This document shows positions 15,413 to 24,089 of a DNA stretch of 43,014 bases, piece after piece; the stretch's first letter is position 1; every line of letters begins with the position of its first letter. The stretch comes from Acidimicrobiia bacterium (GTDB lineage: Bacteria > Actinomycetota > Acidimicrobiia > Spongiisociales > ZC4RG35): the NCBI GenBank assembly GCA_025928935.1, contig JAICNB010000023.1, positions 1 to 43,014 on the forward strand. Direction: 5' to 3'. The notes under the pieces are model-generated. The model had not been told where the DNA came from and ran no database searches. It saw nothing but the letters and a program-made list of their open reading frames with translations. A program made the position numbers and the translations under genes.

Positions 15413-16186
15413 GTGCTCGCCGCGGTCATCTGGGGCCTGATCCAGGGTCTCACCGAATTCCTGCCCGTCTCCTCGTCGGGTCACCTAGTCGTCATCCCTG
15501 CCTTCCTCTCCGAGATGGGCATCGATGTGCCCGTGCCATCACTAGCCGTCTCCACGGTCATCCATCTCGGGACTCTCGCCGCGGTCCTGCTCTATTACCG
15601 GTCCGAGGTGATGGCTGTGCTCCGCCTCCGGACCAACCCCGAAGGACGCAAGCTCGCCCTGCTCGTCGGCATCGGCACAATCCCGGCTGTCATCGGCCTG
15701 CCCCTGGCCGACGAGATCGAGGGTATGCAGCAGTCCGTGGCCGCGGTCGGGTGGCAGATCGTGGCCACAGGTTTGATCCTCGTCGTCGGGCAGAGGGTCG
15801 CCACCGGGGCCAGGAAGCTGATGGAGGGCCGGATCCCGGACGCGGTCGTGGTAGGCGTCGCCCAGGCTATCGCCCTCATTCCCGGCATCTCACGCTCAGG
15901 CGTAACCATCTCCGCCGGCAACCTGAGGAAGTTCGACCCGGTGGAAGCGGCCCGATTCTCATTCCTCCTCGGCATCCCGGCCATCGCCGGCGCCGGCTTC
16001 AGCCAGCTCTTCGCACTCCCCGATCAGGGCGGTTTCACCCTCGAGCTGGCCGTGGCGATGGTGGTGGCGGGGGTGTCCGGATACCTGGCGATCGCCTTCA
16101 TGATGAATTCGATCAACCGGATCGGCCTCTACCCATTCGCCATCTACTGCATCATCCTCGGCCTGGCCACGGTGGTTTTCTTCTGA
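15413..16186 (+). CDS. uppP: Undecaprenyl-diphosphatase UppP (BacA)
   Basis: 257 residues with about eight membrane helices. It dephosphorylates undecaprenyl diphosphate so the lipid carrier can be reused in peptidoglycan synthesis. The two BacA motifs are seen: QGLTEFLPVSSSGH (11-24) and PGISRSGVTISAG. The GTG at 15413 gives the standard BacA N terminus directly ahead of the first motif; a TTG at 15383, overlapping the SAF gene, is an alternative that adds ten residues. It is co-directional with the SAF gene 16 bp upstream. Confidence 0.92.
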   Translation: MLAAVIWGLIQGLTEFLPVSSSGHLVVIPAFLSEMGIDVPVPSLAVSTVIHLGTLAAVLLYYRSEVMAVLRLRTNPEGRKLALLVGIGTIPAVIGLPLADEIEGMQQSVAAVGWQIVATGLILVVGQRVATGARKLMEGRIPDAVVVGVAQAIALIPGISRSGVTISAGNLRKFDPVEAARFSFLLGIPAIAGAGFSQLFALPDQGGFTLELAVAMVVAGVSGYLAIAFMMNSINRIGLYPFAIYCIILGLATVVFF

Positions 16187-16220
16187 GCGGTAGCCTCGAA
16201 GCTCCCGGCAGGAAGGCCCC

Positions 16221-16715
16221 ATGACGCACCCCCTCATCCAGGAGTCGATCGACAAGCGGCAGCAGGTGCGTGACCTTCTCGCTCAAACGCCGGACGACTA
16301 CGCCGCCGTGCGTGACCTGTGGAAGGCCCACTCCATGGCCGAGGACGCCCGGGACATCGCCGGGTTGATGGCGACCCTGACCGACGACTGTGTGTATGAG
16401 CTGGTCCAGACCGGGCACCGCTGGGAGGGGAAGGAAGGGGCGACTCGTTTCTACCTCGAGCTCCTGTCCGCGTTCCCCGACATCGACTTCGCCCTGACCA
16501 GCATCGTGGTCGGCCCGCAGGGAGTGTGTGAGGAAGCTGTCGTCAACGGAACGTTCACCAACTCCTGGCTGGGGTTGGAGCCGAGCGGAGAGAAGCTGGT
16601 GTGGCGCAACGTCATCTTCTTCCCTTGGGACCCCTCCGCCCGGCTCTTCACCGGCGAACGGGTTTACTCGTTCTTCCCCGACCTGCCGACGGGAAACCTG
16701 CCAGACGGGATGTGA
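16221..16715 (+). CDS. SnoaL/NTF2-like protein
   Basis: 164 residues of the NTF2-like cone fold, as in SnoaL polyketide cyclases and ketosteroid isomerase relatives. Signature pieces are HSMAEDARDIAGLMATLTDDCVYEL, then GATRFYLELLSAFPDIDF and the long strand VNGTFTNSWLGL. AGGAAGG precedes the ATG. Substrate unknown. It is convergent with dapB, the two stop codons lying side by side, and co-directional with uppP. Confidence 0.8.
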   Translation: MTHPLIQESIDKRQQVRDLLAQTPDDYAAVRDLWKAHSMAEDARDIAGLMATLTDDCVYELVQTGHRWEGKEGATRFYLELLSAFPDIDFALTSIVVGPQGVCEEAVVNGTFTNSWLGLEPSGEKLVWRNVIFFPWDPSARLFTGERVYSFFPDLPTGNLPDGM

Positions 16716-17465
16716 CTAGAGGACGGCGTCCAAACCCAGGTGGACCCCCGGAGCGAGGTCCCTGACCTTGCGGACAGCGGTGAGGGCGCCATTGGCGAAC
16801 GACTCGTAGCTGGTCGATAGATGCTCTATGGAGAGCACCTCCCCGACGTTGGACAGAGCGACCTCCTGTTGAGAGATGAGCCCGGGAAGACGGACGGCGT
16901 GGACCCGCACTCCCTCGACGTCGGCGCCGCGTGCCCCCTCGACCAACTCGGCCGACCCCTGAGCCGAGGACCCTCCCCCGGTGGCGATTCCCATGGCGGT
17001 GGCCAACGCGGTCCCTGACGGGGCATCGGGTTTGGTCGAGTGGTGCCGCTCGATGATCTCCACGGACTCGAAGTGACCGGCGGCCTCGGCGGCGTAACGC
17101 ATCATCAACACCGCCCCGATGGAGAAGTTGGGGACCACCAGCACAGGAGGGCCGTCGCTCCCCCAGGCCTGACGCAGAAGATCGAGCCGCTCGGGAGTGA
17201 ACCCGGAGGTCCCGACCACCGTGGCCAGCCCCGATGCCCGCCAGACGGCCAGGTTCTCGAACACGACGTCGGGGTTTGACGTCTCCACCATCACGTCGGC
17301 TTTGATGCCGTCCGCCGACCCGGTCACCTCCATCCCGTGGAGCTCGGACCCGGCCCGGTTCGGGTTGTAGAGGGAGATCAGCTCGAGGTCGTCCGAGGCG
17401 AGCACGCCCTCGGCGATGGGCGTGGCCAGCTTCCCCCCCGCCCCGGAGATGGCAACGCGGATCAC
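16716..17465 (-). CDS. dapB: 4-hydroxy-tetrahydrodipicolinate reductase DapB
   Basis: 249 residues. It reduces 4-hydroxy-tetrahydrodipicolinate with NAD(P)H in the lysine/diaminopimelate pathway, which feeds peptidoglycan. The N terminus is the nucleotide-binding MIRVAISGAGGK, VVGTSGFTPE follows, and the active-site signature is EIIERHHSTKPDAPSGTA with the catalytic His and Lys. The start is GTG at 17465, six bases after a TAGCGT element. No other lysine gene is adjacent. Confidence 0.93.
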   Translation of the reverse strand: MIRVAISGAGGKLATPIAEGVLASDDLELISLYNPNRAGSELHGMEVTGSADGIKADVMVETSNPDVVFENLAVWRASGLATVVGTSGFTPERLDLLRQAWGSDGPPVLVVPNFSIGAVLMMRYAAEAAGHFESVEIIERHHSTKPDAPSGTALATAMGIATGGGSSAQGSAELVEGARGADVEGVRVHAVRLPGLISQQEVALSNVGEVLSIEHLSTSYESFANGALTAVRKVRDLAPGVHLGLDAVL

Positions 17466-17471
17466 CAGGTC

Positions 17472-17477
17472 ACGCTA
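17472..17477 (-). promoter_or_regulatory. -10 element of dapB (leaderless layout)
   Basis: TAGCGT on the minus strand, six bases before the GTG start. Confidence 0.45.
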
Positions 17478-17510
17478 TCTCGTGCCACAGTCGCACACCG
17501 GCCTTCGAGT

Positions 17511-18821
17511 TCAACCCAACGCCTCGGCCAACGATTCGTCGAAGACCTGGAGGGTCTTCGCCACGTCTTCGTCGGTGTGGGCCGCACAGACGAACCAGGG
17601 CTCGAGGGCGTCGGGGCAGGGCATCACGCCCCGGGCGATCATCTTGAAGAGGACCGACTCGTAGAGATGCTCGTCGTGCTTTGACGTGTCCCTGAACTCG
17701 TCCAAGCCACCTTCTCCGAAGAACAGGGAGAACATCGACGGGTGGCCCGTTGCCCGGCCCTCCACGCCCCGTTCGGCCATCACCTTCTCCAGCCCCTCCA
17801 TCAGGCTCCGCCCCACCTTCTCGATCCGGGCGTGGGGCTCACCGGTAGACAGCTTGTCGACGGTCGCCGCTGCGGCCGCAGATGCGATCCCGTTGCCCGA
17901 GTAGGTCCCGGCCTGGGCGATGCCCGAGGACCGCCATCCGTCGGCGACGGCGTCGGTCATCGCTATCGCGGCCACGGGATAGCCGTTGCCCATCGCCTTG
18001 GCGTAGGTGCCGATGTCGGGTCTGACCCCGAAACACTCGCAGGCGCCGCCCACCGCGACCCGGAACCCTGTCTTCACCTCATCGAAGACGAGCAAGGACC
18101 AGTTCTCGTCGCACAGACGCCGTAACCCCTCGAGGAAGCCGGGCAGGGGCATGATCCCGAAGGCGTTGCCCAGCATCGGCTCCACGATGACCGCAGCTAT
18201 CCGCTGTCCCTCGTCTCTGAAGGCCCGTTCCGCCAGCTCCAGGTCGTTGAAGGGAAGGGTCCTGACCAGAGAGCGGATCGGCTCGGGGATGCCAGAGCTC
18301 GACTGGAGGGCGATCGGCCTGAAACGCGAGCCGAGCCCTTCCACCGGGACGCCCGCCGTGGAGAAGAGCACGTAGTCGTGCATGCCGTGGTACTGGCCCT
18401 CGAACTTGATGACGACGTCACGGCCGGTGAGCCCGCGGGCGAGACGGATGGCGTGCATCGTGGCTTCGGTGCCGGTGTTGGTGAACCGCATGGCGTCGGG
18501 CCATTCCAGGGCAGCCATCACCTTCTCGGCCGCCTCCACCTCACGTCGCTGGGTCATGGCGAAGCTGGTCGCCTGCCCCGCGGTCTCGGTCACCGCCTGC
18601 CAGACGTCGGGATCGCCATGGCCCAGGATCACCGGTCCAAACCCGCACTGGTAATCGATGTAGTGCTTCCCGTCCATGTCGATGAGGTGACCGCCTTCGC
18701 CATGGTCGATCACGAGGGTGTCGTCGGGGCCCCAGTACCTGAACTGACTCGATACCCCGTTGACGAGGACTTTGCTAGCCCTCTCGTACCACTCTCTGGT
18801 CTGCTCTCCCTGAAGACTCAT
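17511..18821 (-). CDS. Class III aminotransferase, glutamate-1-semialdehyde aminomutase-like
   Basis: 436 residues. The PLP enzyme resembles HemL most: NTGTEATMHAIRLARG, KFEGQYHGMHDY, EPMLGN, LLVFDEVKTGF and YAKAMGNGYPVAA with the PLP lysine K275. True HemL is usually near heme genes; here the gene is divergent from an aldehyde dehydrogenase in a polyamine/amino-acid region, so an omega-amino acid or GABA-type transaminase is as likely. The ATG at 18821 is supported by a TATCAT element six bases upstream. Specificity cannot be told from sequence. Confidence 0.85.
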   Translation of the reverse strand: MSLQGEQTREWYERASKVLVNGVSSQFRYWGPDDTLVIDHGEGGHLIDMDGKHYIDYQCGFGPVILGHGDPDVWQAVTETAGQATSFAMTQRREVEAAEKVMAALEWPDAMRFTNTGTEATMHAIRLARGLTGRDVVIKFEGQYHGMHDYVLFSTAGVPVEGLGSRFRPIALQSSSGIPEPIRSLVRTLPFNDLELAERAFRDEGQRIAAVIVEPMLGNAFGIMPLPGFLEGLRRLCDENWSLLVFDEVKTGFRVAVGGACECFGVRPDIGTYAKAMGNGYPVAAIAMTDAVADGWRSSGIAQAGTYSGNGIASAAAAATVDKLSTGEPHARIEKVGRSLMEGLEKVMAERGVEGRATGHPSMFSLFFGEGGLDEFRDTSKHDEHLYESVLFKMIARGVMPCPDALEPWFVCAAHTDEDVAKTLQVFDESLAEALG

Positions 18822-18827
18822 CTGGCC

Positions 18828-18833
18828 ATGATA
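18828..18833 (-). promoter_or_regulatory. -10 element of the GSA-aminomutase-like gene (leaderless layout)
   Basis: TATCAT on the minus strand, six bases before the ATG. It supports the chosen start. Confidence 0.5.
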
Positions 18834-18867
18834 CTGAACCGCCATTCAGTCCGGCCCCGGCCCCGAT

Positions 18868-18873
18868 TACCGT
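18868..18873 (+). promoter_or_regulatory. -10 element of the aldehyde dehydrogenase gene (leaderless layout)
   Basis: TACCGT, seven bases before the ATG at 18881, in the 59-bp divergent region. Confidence 0.5.
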
Positions 18874-18880
18874 TCGACCG

Positions 18881-20320
18881 ATGGCGACCGACCTCAAGCT
18901 CTTCATCGCCGGCGAGTGGACCGAGGGAACCGGCGAGGACCACTATGAGGTCCACTCCCCCTCGACCGGTGAGCACCTCTACAACGTCCCCAAAGCCTCA
19001 CCCTCCGACATCGACCGGGCCGTGGCGTCGGCACGGGAGGCGACCGAGGAGATGCGACACTGGACCGCCTTCGAGCGAGCCGAACTCTGCCTCCGGATCT
19101 ACGACCTCTGCCAGACCCGGGTCGACGACGTGGCCCGCATCCTCTCCATGGAGCAGGGCAAGCCTTACGAAGCCGAGGCGAAGGACGACATCGCCGAGTC
19201 GGGCGACTACTTCCAGATCGCCGCCGAAGACGTAAAGCGTCTCACCGGTGAGCTGATCCCCACCACCTCCCGGCACAGGCGGATGTTCACGGTCCGACGC
19301 CCGGTCGGCGTCTGGGTGGCCATCACCCCCTGGAACTTCCCGGTCATGATCCCGATGGAGTACGTGGGGCCGGGGCTCGCAACCGGAAACGCCATCATCG
19401 CCAAGCCGCCCGAGTTCACGTCGTGGGCTCTGCTCGAGATGGCCAAGGTCTTCGAGGAGGCGGGCGCCCCCAAAGGCGCTATCCAGGTGATCCCAGGTGC
19501 CGGCGACATCGGCACCCAGCTGGTGACACATGACGGCGTCGACGCGGTCGGCTTCACCGGATCGTCGGCCACTGGCAAGAAGATCGTGTCGGTCATGGGA
19601 TTGAAGCGCTCGATCATGGAGATGTCGGGCAATGGCCCGACCGTGGTCACCGCCGATGCCGACGTCGCCAAGGCGGCGGAGGCGGCCGTCTACGGTGCCT
19701 ATTACAACGCGGGGCAGGTCTGCGTGGCCACCGAGCGTGTGATCGTCGTCGACGAGGTGCACGACGAGTTCGTGGAGGCGTCGCTCAAGGCAGCCGAGAT
19801 CGTGAGTCTGGGTGACCCCTTCGACGACGCCACCAACATGGGCCCGCTCAACAACGAGCCGACCGCGGCCAAGATGGATCGCCACATCGCAGATGCCGTC
19901 GACAAGGGGGCCGAGCTGCTGATGGGCGGAGGACGGGCTGCTGGATTCCCCACCGATCTCTACTACGACTTCACCATCCTCGACCGTGTCCCCGAAGAGT
20001 CCGAGGTGGCCCAAGAGGAGTCGTTCGGGCCGGTGCTGCCGATCATCGGCGCCCGGGACGACGAGGAGGCGGTGGGGGTTGCCAACCGAACCCACCTCGG
20101 GCTCCAGGCGGCTGTTTTCACCAACGACCTCTCCAAGGCGTTCTGGTACGCCGATCGCATCAGATCGGGCACGGTGGTGGTCAACGACTCGACCGGTTTC
20201 TGGGAGACCTTCCAGCCTTTCGGTGGCGCCGCCGGGACCGACACGGGCTGGGGTCGTCAACGCATCGACGAGTTCACCGACCTCCAGACCGTCGTGTTCG
20301 TCCTCCGAGAGGAGAGCTAG
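18881..20320 (+). CDS. NAD(P)-dependent aldehyde dehydrogenase (semialdehyde type)
   Basis: 479 residues, full-length ALDH. It oxidises an aldehyde to its acid in the cytoplasm. ITPWNFP, the cofactor loop FTGSSATGKKI, the general base E247 in EMSGNGPTV and the nucleophile C281 in NAGQVCVATERV are seen. The base motif is usually ELGG, and EMSG is a variant. With the neighbouring aminotransferase and the Pot/agmatinase genes, 4-aminobutyraldehyde or succinate semialdehyde is a likely substrate (inference). A hairpin follows the stop (20344-20360). Confidence 0.9.
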   Translation: MATDLKLFIAGEWTEGTGEDHYEVHSPSTGEHLYNVPKASPSDIDRAVASAREATEEMRHWTAFERAELCLRIYDLCQTRVDDVARILSMEQGKPYEAEAKDDIAESGDYFQIAAEDVKRLTGELIPTTSRHRRMFTVRRPVGVWVAITPWNFPVMIPMEYVGPGLATGNAIIAKPPEFTSWALLEMAKVFEEAGAPKGAIQVIPGAGDIGTQLVTHDGVDAVGFTGSSATGKKIVSVMGLKRSIMEMSGNGPTVVTADADVAKAAEAAVYGAYYNAGQVCVATERVIVVDEVHDEFVEASLKAAEIVSLGDPFDDATNMGPLNNEPTAAKMDRHIADAVDKGAELLMGGGRAAGFPTDLYYDFTILDRVPEESEVAQEESFGPVLPIIGARDDEEAVGVANRTHLGLQAAVFTNDLSKAFWYADRIRSGTVVVNDSTGFWETFQPFGGAAGTDTGWGRQRIDEFTDLQTVVFVLREES

Positions 20321-20343
20321 GACAAAGAACGTGGCAACGAGAC

Positions 20344-20360
20344 AGCGAGCGCCGCTCGCT
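20344..20360 (+). terminator. Terminator-like hairpin after the aldehyde dehydrogenase gene
   Basis: AGCGAG and CTCGCT pair around CGCCG, followed by ATTCCTT. It overlaps the end of the convergent small membrane gene. There is no proper T run, so it is weak. Confidence 0.3.
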
Positions 20361-20580
20361 ATTCCTTCATCGTCGCCGCCATGCCGGCGAAGCCGCCGCC
20401 GAAGGCCCCGAGGAGGATCCCGGGGAGGAGGGCCGTTGTGATCGACTCGAAGAAGTCGAGGTCGGTGATGAGCCAGATCCCGACGCTGAGGCCGACGAGG
20501 ACCACCGGGACCCCGATCAGTATGCCGCGGAGGATTGCCGGGCCCATCGGGTCGCGCTCGGTGCCCTCTTGCTCGGTCAT
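20359..20580 (-). CDS. Small two-helix membrane protein (73 aa)
   Basis: 73 residues: a short polar N terminus (MTEQEGTERD), two membrane helices (ILIGVPVVLVGLSVGIWLI and ALLPGILLGAFGGGFAGMAA), and MKE at the end. It lies 19 bp after the MFS gene on the same strand, so it is probably co-transcribed with it. The Gly-rich second helix suggests helix packing in a complex. The frame is open upstream, but the ATG at 20580 gives the sensible membrane protein. Function unknown. Confidence 0.6.
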   Translation of the reverse strand: MTEQEGTERDPMGPAILRGILIGVPVVLVGLSVGIWLITDLDFFESITTALLPGILLGAFGGGFAGMAATMKE

Positions 20581-20599
20581 CACCCCATGATGCCAGACG

Positions 20600-21868
20600 T
20601 CAGGCGACGATGGTCTTCTCGCCACCGGTGACGCGATCGGCCGCCAACCCCATCCGCTTCACGGCGATCAGGAAGGGAAGACTGAGGACGTAGATCACCC
20701 CGGCCACGATATAGGCGACGCCAAAGGAGAAGACGTCGGCGACCCTACCGAGGGCGGGTTGGGCGACTACCCCGCCGGCGCTTCCCGTCAACGACACGAA
20801 CGAGAGCACCGTCGCCCGTTGCTCCGATGGGATGCAGCCGTTCATGTAGGCCTGTTGGATCGGGAAGGCGATGGAGGAGAACAGCGAGAACAGGGTGAGC
20901 AGGGCGATGGCCACCCAGAAACCGACCGGGATCTCCAGCCCTTCGGCGAGACCGACACCGATGAGGGCCAGCGATCCCACCACGATCTGGGTGATGAGAA
21001 CCCCGGACCTGGTGGTAGAGACCCTTCTGACCAGGCGGATCGAAGCGCCCCCGATCATCTGAGCTACCGCGAACACGGCGGCGGCGATACCGGCGAGATA
21101 GGTGGCGTTGGGGTCACCGAACAGCTCGAGGAGGTAGGGCTGGAAGGCGTAGAAGATCCATATGGAGACTCCTGAGGCAAAGGGCGCGGCCAGCATGAAC
21201 ATCCGAATCGGAGGGTTGTTGTATCCGTGCTTGATCGAGGAGCGCAGGATGCCCCGCACCTGGGCACCAATCGCCACGCCCTTGGTGGGCTCGTAGCCGA
21301 GATCGTGCATCCAGGCCCATGCCGCCCCGATCACCGCCAGGAGGAGCACCGACCGGGCGATGTAGGGGAGTCCGAGATTGATCTGACCGAGGAGGCCGCC
21401 GCCGATCGTCCCGATGAGGGTGGCCGCGCCGGTGACGGCCTGGCCCTTGCCGAAGACCGTCTCCGTGACCCCTTCGAACCCCGTGGCCTCGAGCGCATCC
21501 ACCAGCCAAGCCTCGGTTGCACCTGAGAAGAACGTGAACCCCAGGCCTATCAGAGCCGAGACGAGGATCCACCACCCGATCCCCGCCTGGGCATACCAGA
21601 GCCCAAGGTAGGCGGCGGTGGTGACCAGCAAGGTGGCTGCTCCGAGGATGAAGGAGACGCGCCTGCCGAAGGTGTCGGCGACCACCCCGGTCGGCACCTC
21701 GAAGATCACCATCCCGGCGGTATAGGCGGCATTGGCCACGAAGGCCTCGGTGATGCTGAGGCCTGCGTCGAGGAGGAACAACGTGTTGATCCCCCAAATC
21801 AGAGACGCCGCCAGGGTCTGGAGGAGGAGCAGGACCAAATACGTACGTTGAACGCGCTCTGGCGTCAT
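20600..21868 (-). CDS. MFS transporter
   Basis: 422 residues with about twelve membrane helices. The loop between helices 2 and 3 has the MFS signature (GVVADTFGRRVSF). The middle loop and the second half (ALGRVADVFSFG...) repeat the pattern. It moves a small solute across the membrane by proton or solute exchange; the substrate is unknown. It is divergent from the agmatinase-family gene with only 39 bp between them, so a role in export or uptake of amines or guanidines is possible but unproven. The ATG is preceded by a GGTGAG site. Confidence 0.85.
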   Translation of the reverse strand: MTPERVQRTYLVLLLLQTLAASLIWGINTLFLLDAGLSITEAFVANAAYTAGMVIFEVPTGVVADTFGRRVSFILGAATLLVTTAAYLGLWYAQAGIGWWILVSALIGLGFTFFSGATEAWLVDALEATGFEGVTETVFGKGQAVTGAATLIGTIGGGLLGQINLGLPYIARSVLLLAVIGAAWAWMHDLGYEPTKGVAIGAQVRGILRSSIKHGYNNPPIRMFMLAAPFASGVSIWIFYAFQPYLLELFGDPNATYLAGIAAAVFAVAQMIGGASIRLVRRVSTTRSGVLITQIVVGSLALIGVGLAEGLEIPVGFWVAIALLTLFSLFSSIAFPIQQAYMNGCIPSEQRATVLSFVSLTGSAGGVVAQPALGRVADVFSFGVAYIVAGVIYVLSLPFLIAVKRMGLAADRVTGGEKTIVA

Positions 21869-21892
21869 GGCTCACCGAAGGGACTGGGCAGT

Positions 21893-21898
21893 TAGCGT
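21893..21898 (+). promoter_or_regulatory. -10 element of the ureohydrolase gene
   Basis: TAGCGT nine bases before the ATG at 21908. Its complement overlaps TACGCT on the minus strand, facing the MFS gene. Confidence 0.4.
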
Positions 21899-21907
21899 AA
21901 CGAGCGG

Positions 21908-22921
21908 ATGTACACGCCTTATGAACAACGGAAGGGCGAGATTCCTTTCGCCTCGGCCGAATACATCTCGTTCGCCTCGCGCAACTCCTTTCTCGGCGTT
22001 CCTGCCGTCACCATGGACGAGCTGGGCGACGGATCCGTGGTGATACTGGGGGCGCCCTTCGACTGGGGCACCACCTACCGACCCGGCGCCCGATTCGGCC
22101 CGCAAGCCATCCGCAATGCCGACTACGGGGCGATGGACGGCTATCGGCCCCATCTCCCCACCGGGATCGACCCCTTCGAGGCACTCGGCGTGGTCGACGT
22201 GGGCGACGTCTACGTTCGGCCCGGGGAGCTGGAGATCTCGATCGCGCGGATCGCCGACGCCGTCGAAGAGGTTTGTGCGTCGGGCAAGGTGCCCATCGTG
22301 CTCGGTGGGGATCACACCATCACCTGGCCCGACGCCCTGGGCGTCGCTCGGGTCCACGGGTTCGGTGAGGTCGCCCTCATCCACTTCGACGCCCACGCCG
22401 ACACCGGCTTCACCCAGAACGGGTCCCTCTACGGGCATGGCACACCGATGCGCCGGCTCATCGAATCCGGGGCCGTGCCGGGACATCGCTTCGTCCAGAT
22501 CGGCCTGCGCGGCTATTGGCCCGAGCCCGAGGTCATGGAGTGGATGAGGGAGCAGAAGATGCGGTCGTTCCTCATGAGCGAGATCGTGGAGCGAGGTCTG
22601 CCTGCTGTGGTTGACGAGGCGGTGGCCTACTCGCTGGAGGGCGGGGCCAAGGGCGTGTTCATCAGTGTCGACATCGACGTGGTCGATCCCGGGTTCGCGC
22701 CAGGGACCGGCACACCGGAGCCAGGAGGCCTTGGCTCACGGGAGTTGCTCGACACGGTTCGGCGGCTGGCCCGCGACCTGGAGGTGCTCGGCGCCGATGT
22801 GGTGGAGGTGTCCCCTCCCTACGACGGGGCCGGCGAGCAAACGGCATACCTGGCCAACCGGGTCGTGCTCGAGATCCTCAACGGGATGGCCGAGAGGAAA
22901 GCCGCGGCGCCAGAACGCTAG
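21908..22921 (+). CDS. Agmatinase-family ureohydrolase
   Basis: 337 residues of the arginase/agmatinase fold. It hydrolyses a guanidino compound to an amine and urea with two Mn ions. All ligands are seen: H136 in GGDHTI, D161/H163/D165 in DAHAD, and D255/D257 in SVDIDVVDP. The N-terminal GAPFDWGTTYRPGARFGP is typical of the agmatinase branch. Agmatine giving putrescine would fit the Pot importer and oxidase genes; guanidinobutyrate or another guanidino acid cannot be excluded. Its stop codon overlaps that of the convergent DUF4870 gene in a CTAG. Confidence 0.9.
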   Translation: MYTPYEQRKGEIPFASAEYISFASRNSFLGVPAVTMDELGDGSVVILGAPFDWGTTYRPGARFGPQAIRNADYGAMDGYRPHLPTGIDPFEALGVVDVGDVYVRPGELEISIARIADAVEEVCASGKVPIVLGGDHTITWPDALGVARVHGFGEVALIHFDAHADTGFTQNGSLYGHGTPMRRLIESGAVPGHRFVQIGLRGYWPEPEVMEWMREQKMRSFLMSEIVERGLPAVVDEAVAYSLEGGAKGVFISVDIDVVDPGFAPGTGTPEPGGLGSRELLDTVRRLARDLEVLGADVVEVSPPYDGAGEQTAYLANRVVLEILNGMAERKAAAPER

Positions 22922-23430
22922 GGCTTGATCAGGTCCAGACTCAGCGGATAGGCATAGAGCTCGCCCCGTGACGCTGCCAGAGAGGCGAGCAGAGCGAAAA
23001 CCAACTCCAGCACGAACAACACCGCCAGGGCGATGAGCAGAGGGATGGTGACGACGAGGCCAACGACCGTCACCGCGAAGAGAAACGCCAGGATCGACCC
23101 GACGATGAAATAGATGAGCACCGAAAGCTGGAAGTTGAGGGCGGCCCGGGCGTGGGGCTCGACCGCCGGGTCCTCGCGCTTCATCAGCCAGATCACCAGC
23201 GGGCCCACCAGGGAAGGTATGCCGACCACCTGGATGAAGGCCGAGGCGTGGGAGAGAACCTGCCACATCTGCTGATCGCCGGTTCGGGCCGGGGCCGTCT
23301 GCTGGAGGGAAGACGGTGGCACTTCGGCGGGCGGAGCCGGGGTCGACTCGACGGGGACCGAGGGCGTCTCCGTAGTGGCAGGCGGTTGCGGCTGCGGGTC
23401 GGGCGGGTTGGCGGGCGGTCCCTCGGTCAT
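22918..23430 (-). CDS. DUF4870 membrane protein
   Basis: 170 residues. A Pro/Thr-rich cytoplasmic N terminus of about 65 residues is followed by the DUF4870 domain: MWQVLSHASAFIQVVGIP, GPLVIWLMKREDPAVEPHARAALNFQ, and two long hydrophobic helices. The family is common and of unknown function. A TACGAT element lies six bases before the ATG at 23430, so it may have its own leaderless promoter although it follows the GNAT gene by only 14 bp. Confidence 0.88.
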   Translation of the reverse strand: MTEGPPANPPDPQPQPPATTETPSVPVESTPAPPAEVPPSSLQQTAPARTGDQQMWQVLSHASAFIQVVGIPSLVGPLVIWLMKREDPAVEPHARAALNFQLSVLIYFIVGSILAFLFAVTVVGLVVTIPLLIALAVLFVLELVFALLASLAASRGELYAYPLSLDLIKP

Positions 23431-23436
23431 GACCCA

Positions 23437-23442
23437 ATCGTA
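23437..23442 (-). promoter_or_regulatory. -10 element of the DUF4870 gene (leaderless layout)
   Basis: TACGAT on the minus strand, six bases before the ATG. Confidence 0.4.
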
Positions 23443-23444
23443 GG

Positions 23445-24089
23445 TCAGGCGTGGCCCGACCTGTTCTCCCAGACGATCAACGCTGCCCACCCGTCATCTG
23501 CCTCGTCCTCCAGATAGTTCTCCAGAAGGCCCCGCACCTCGAAGCCATGTGACATCTGAAAGCTCAGCGTGGGATCGTGGAGCTCACCGGCCACAACCTT
23601 GTCCACGTACTTGTCGATGGGCATCGTCGCCTTGTGGTGGTAATACCCGGGCAGGGAGCCACCGGCGATGATGCCCCGCTTGCCGTCCCGTATCACCAGC
23701 GCCTTGCGTCTGTCGTACAGCATCCCACCGATGCCACGCCCCCGGTATTGAGGGAGGACCGTCATGTCCGTCCCGTAGTACCACTCCCCATCCGGGTCGT
23801 GGTTGCCGCATTGGTGCGCCCCGGTGATCCCGGCGATGGTGTGCTGGGGATGCTGGAAGTCGAAGTCGAGATAGATGCCCGCCCCCATCCCGACCGGACG
23901 GCCGTCGGCAATGGCGACGAAGTACCCCTCGGGGAACACATCGGCATAGGCCAGGATGTCCTCCTTCGAGAGCAAGTCGTCGGGGTTTGCCATCGGGAAG
24001 CAGGTGAGCTCGATCCTCTCCAGCTCATCCGCCATTCCCGGCTCGAGGTTGACGATGACGACCTCGCTCAAAGCTGAAAGGACTCCCAT
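23445..24089 (-). CDS. GNAT-family N-acetyltransferase
   Basis: 214 residues. The acetyl-CoA loop is seen in MTVLPQYRGRGIGGMLYDRRKALV, with a preceding strand GYFVAIADGRPVGMGAG. Between them is an insert (DFQHPQHTIAGITGAHQCGNHDPDG) seen in few GNATs. It transfers an acetyl group to an amine; the substrate is unknown. The start (ATG 24089, preceded by GGGGAG) lies 22 bp inside the end of the C45 gene, so the two are coupled, and a polyamine or amino-acid substrate is a reasonable guess. Confidence 0.82.
   Translation of the reverse strand: MGVLSALSEVVIVNLEPGMADELERIELTCFPMANPDDLLSKEDILAYADVFPEGYFVAIADGRPVGMGAGIYLDFDFQHPQHTIAGITGAHQCGNHDPDGEWYYGTDMTVLPQYRGRGIGGMLYDRRKALVIRDGKRGIIAGGSLPGYYHHKATMPIDKYVDKVVAGELHDPTLSFQMSHGFEVRGLLENYLEDEADDGWAALIVWENRSGHA

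Noticed and set aside
17511-18821. Assigning hemL to the GSA-aminomutase-like gene
   Set aside because: No heme genes are adjacent, and the divergent aldehyde dehydrogenase and polyamine context make the substrate uncertain.
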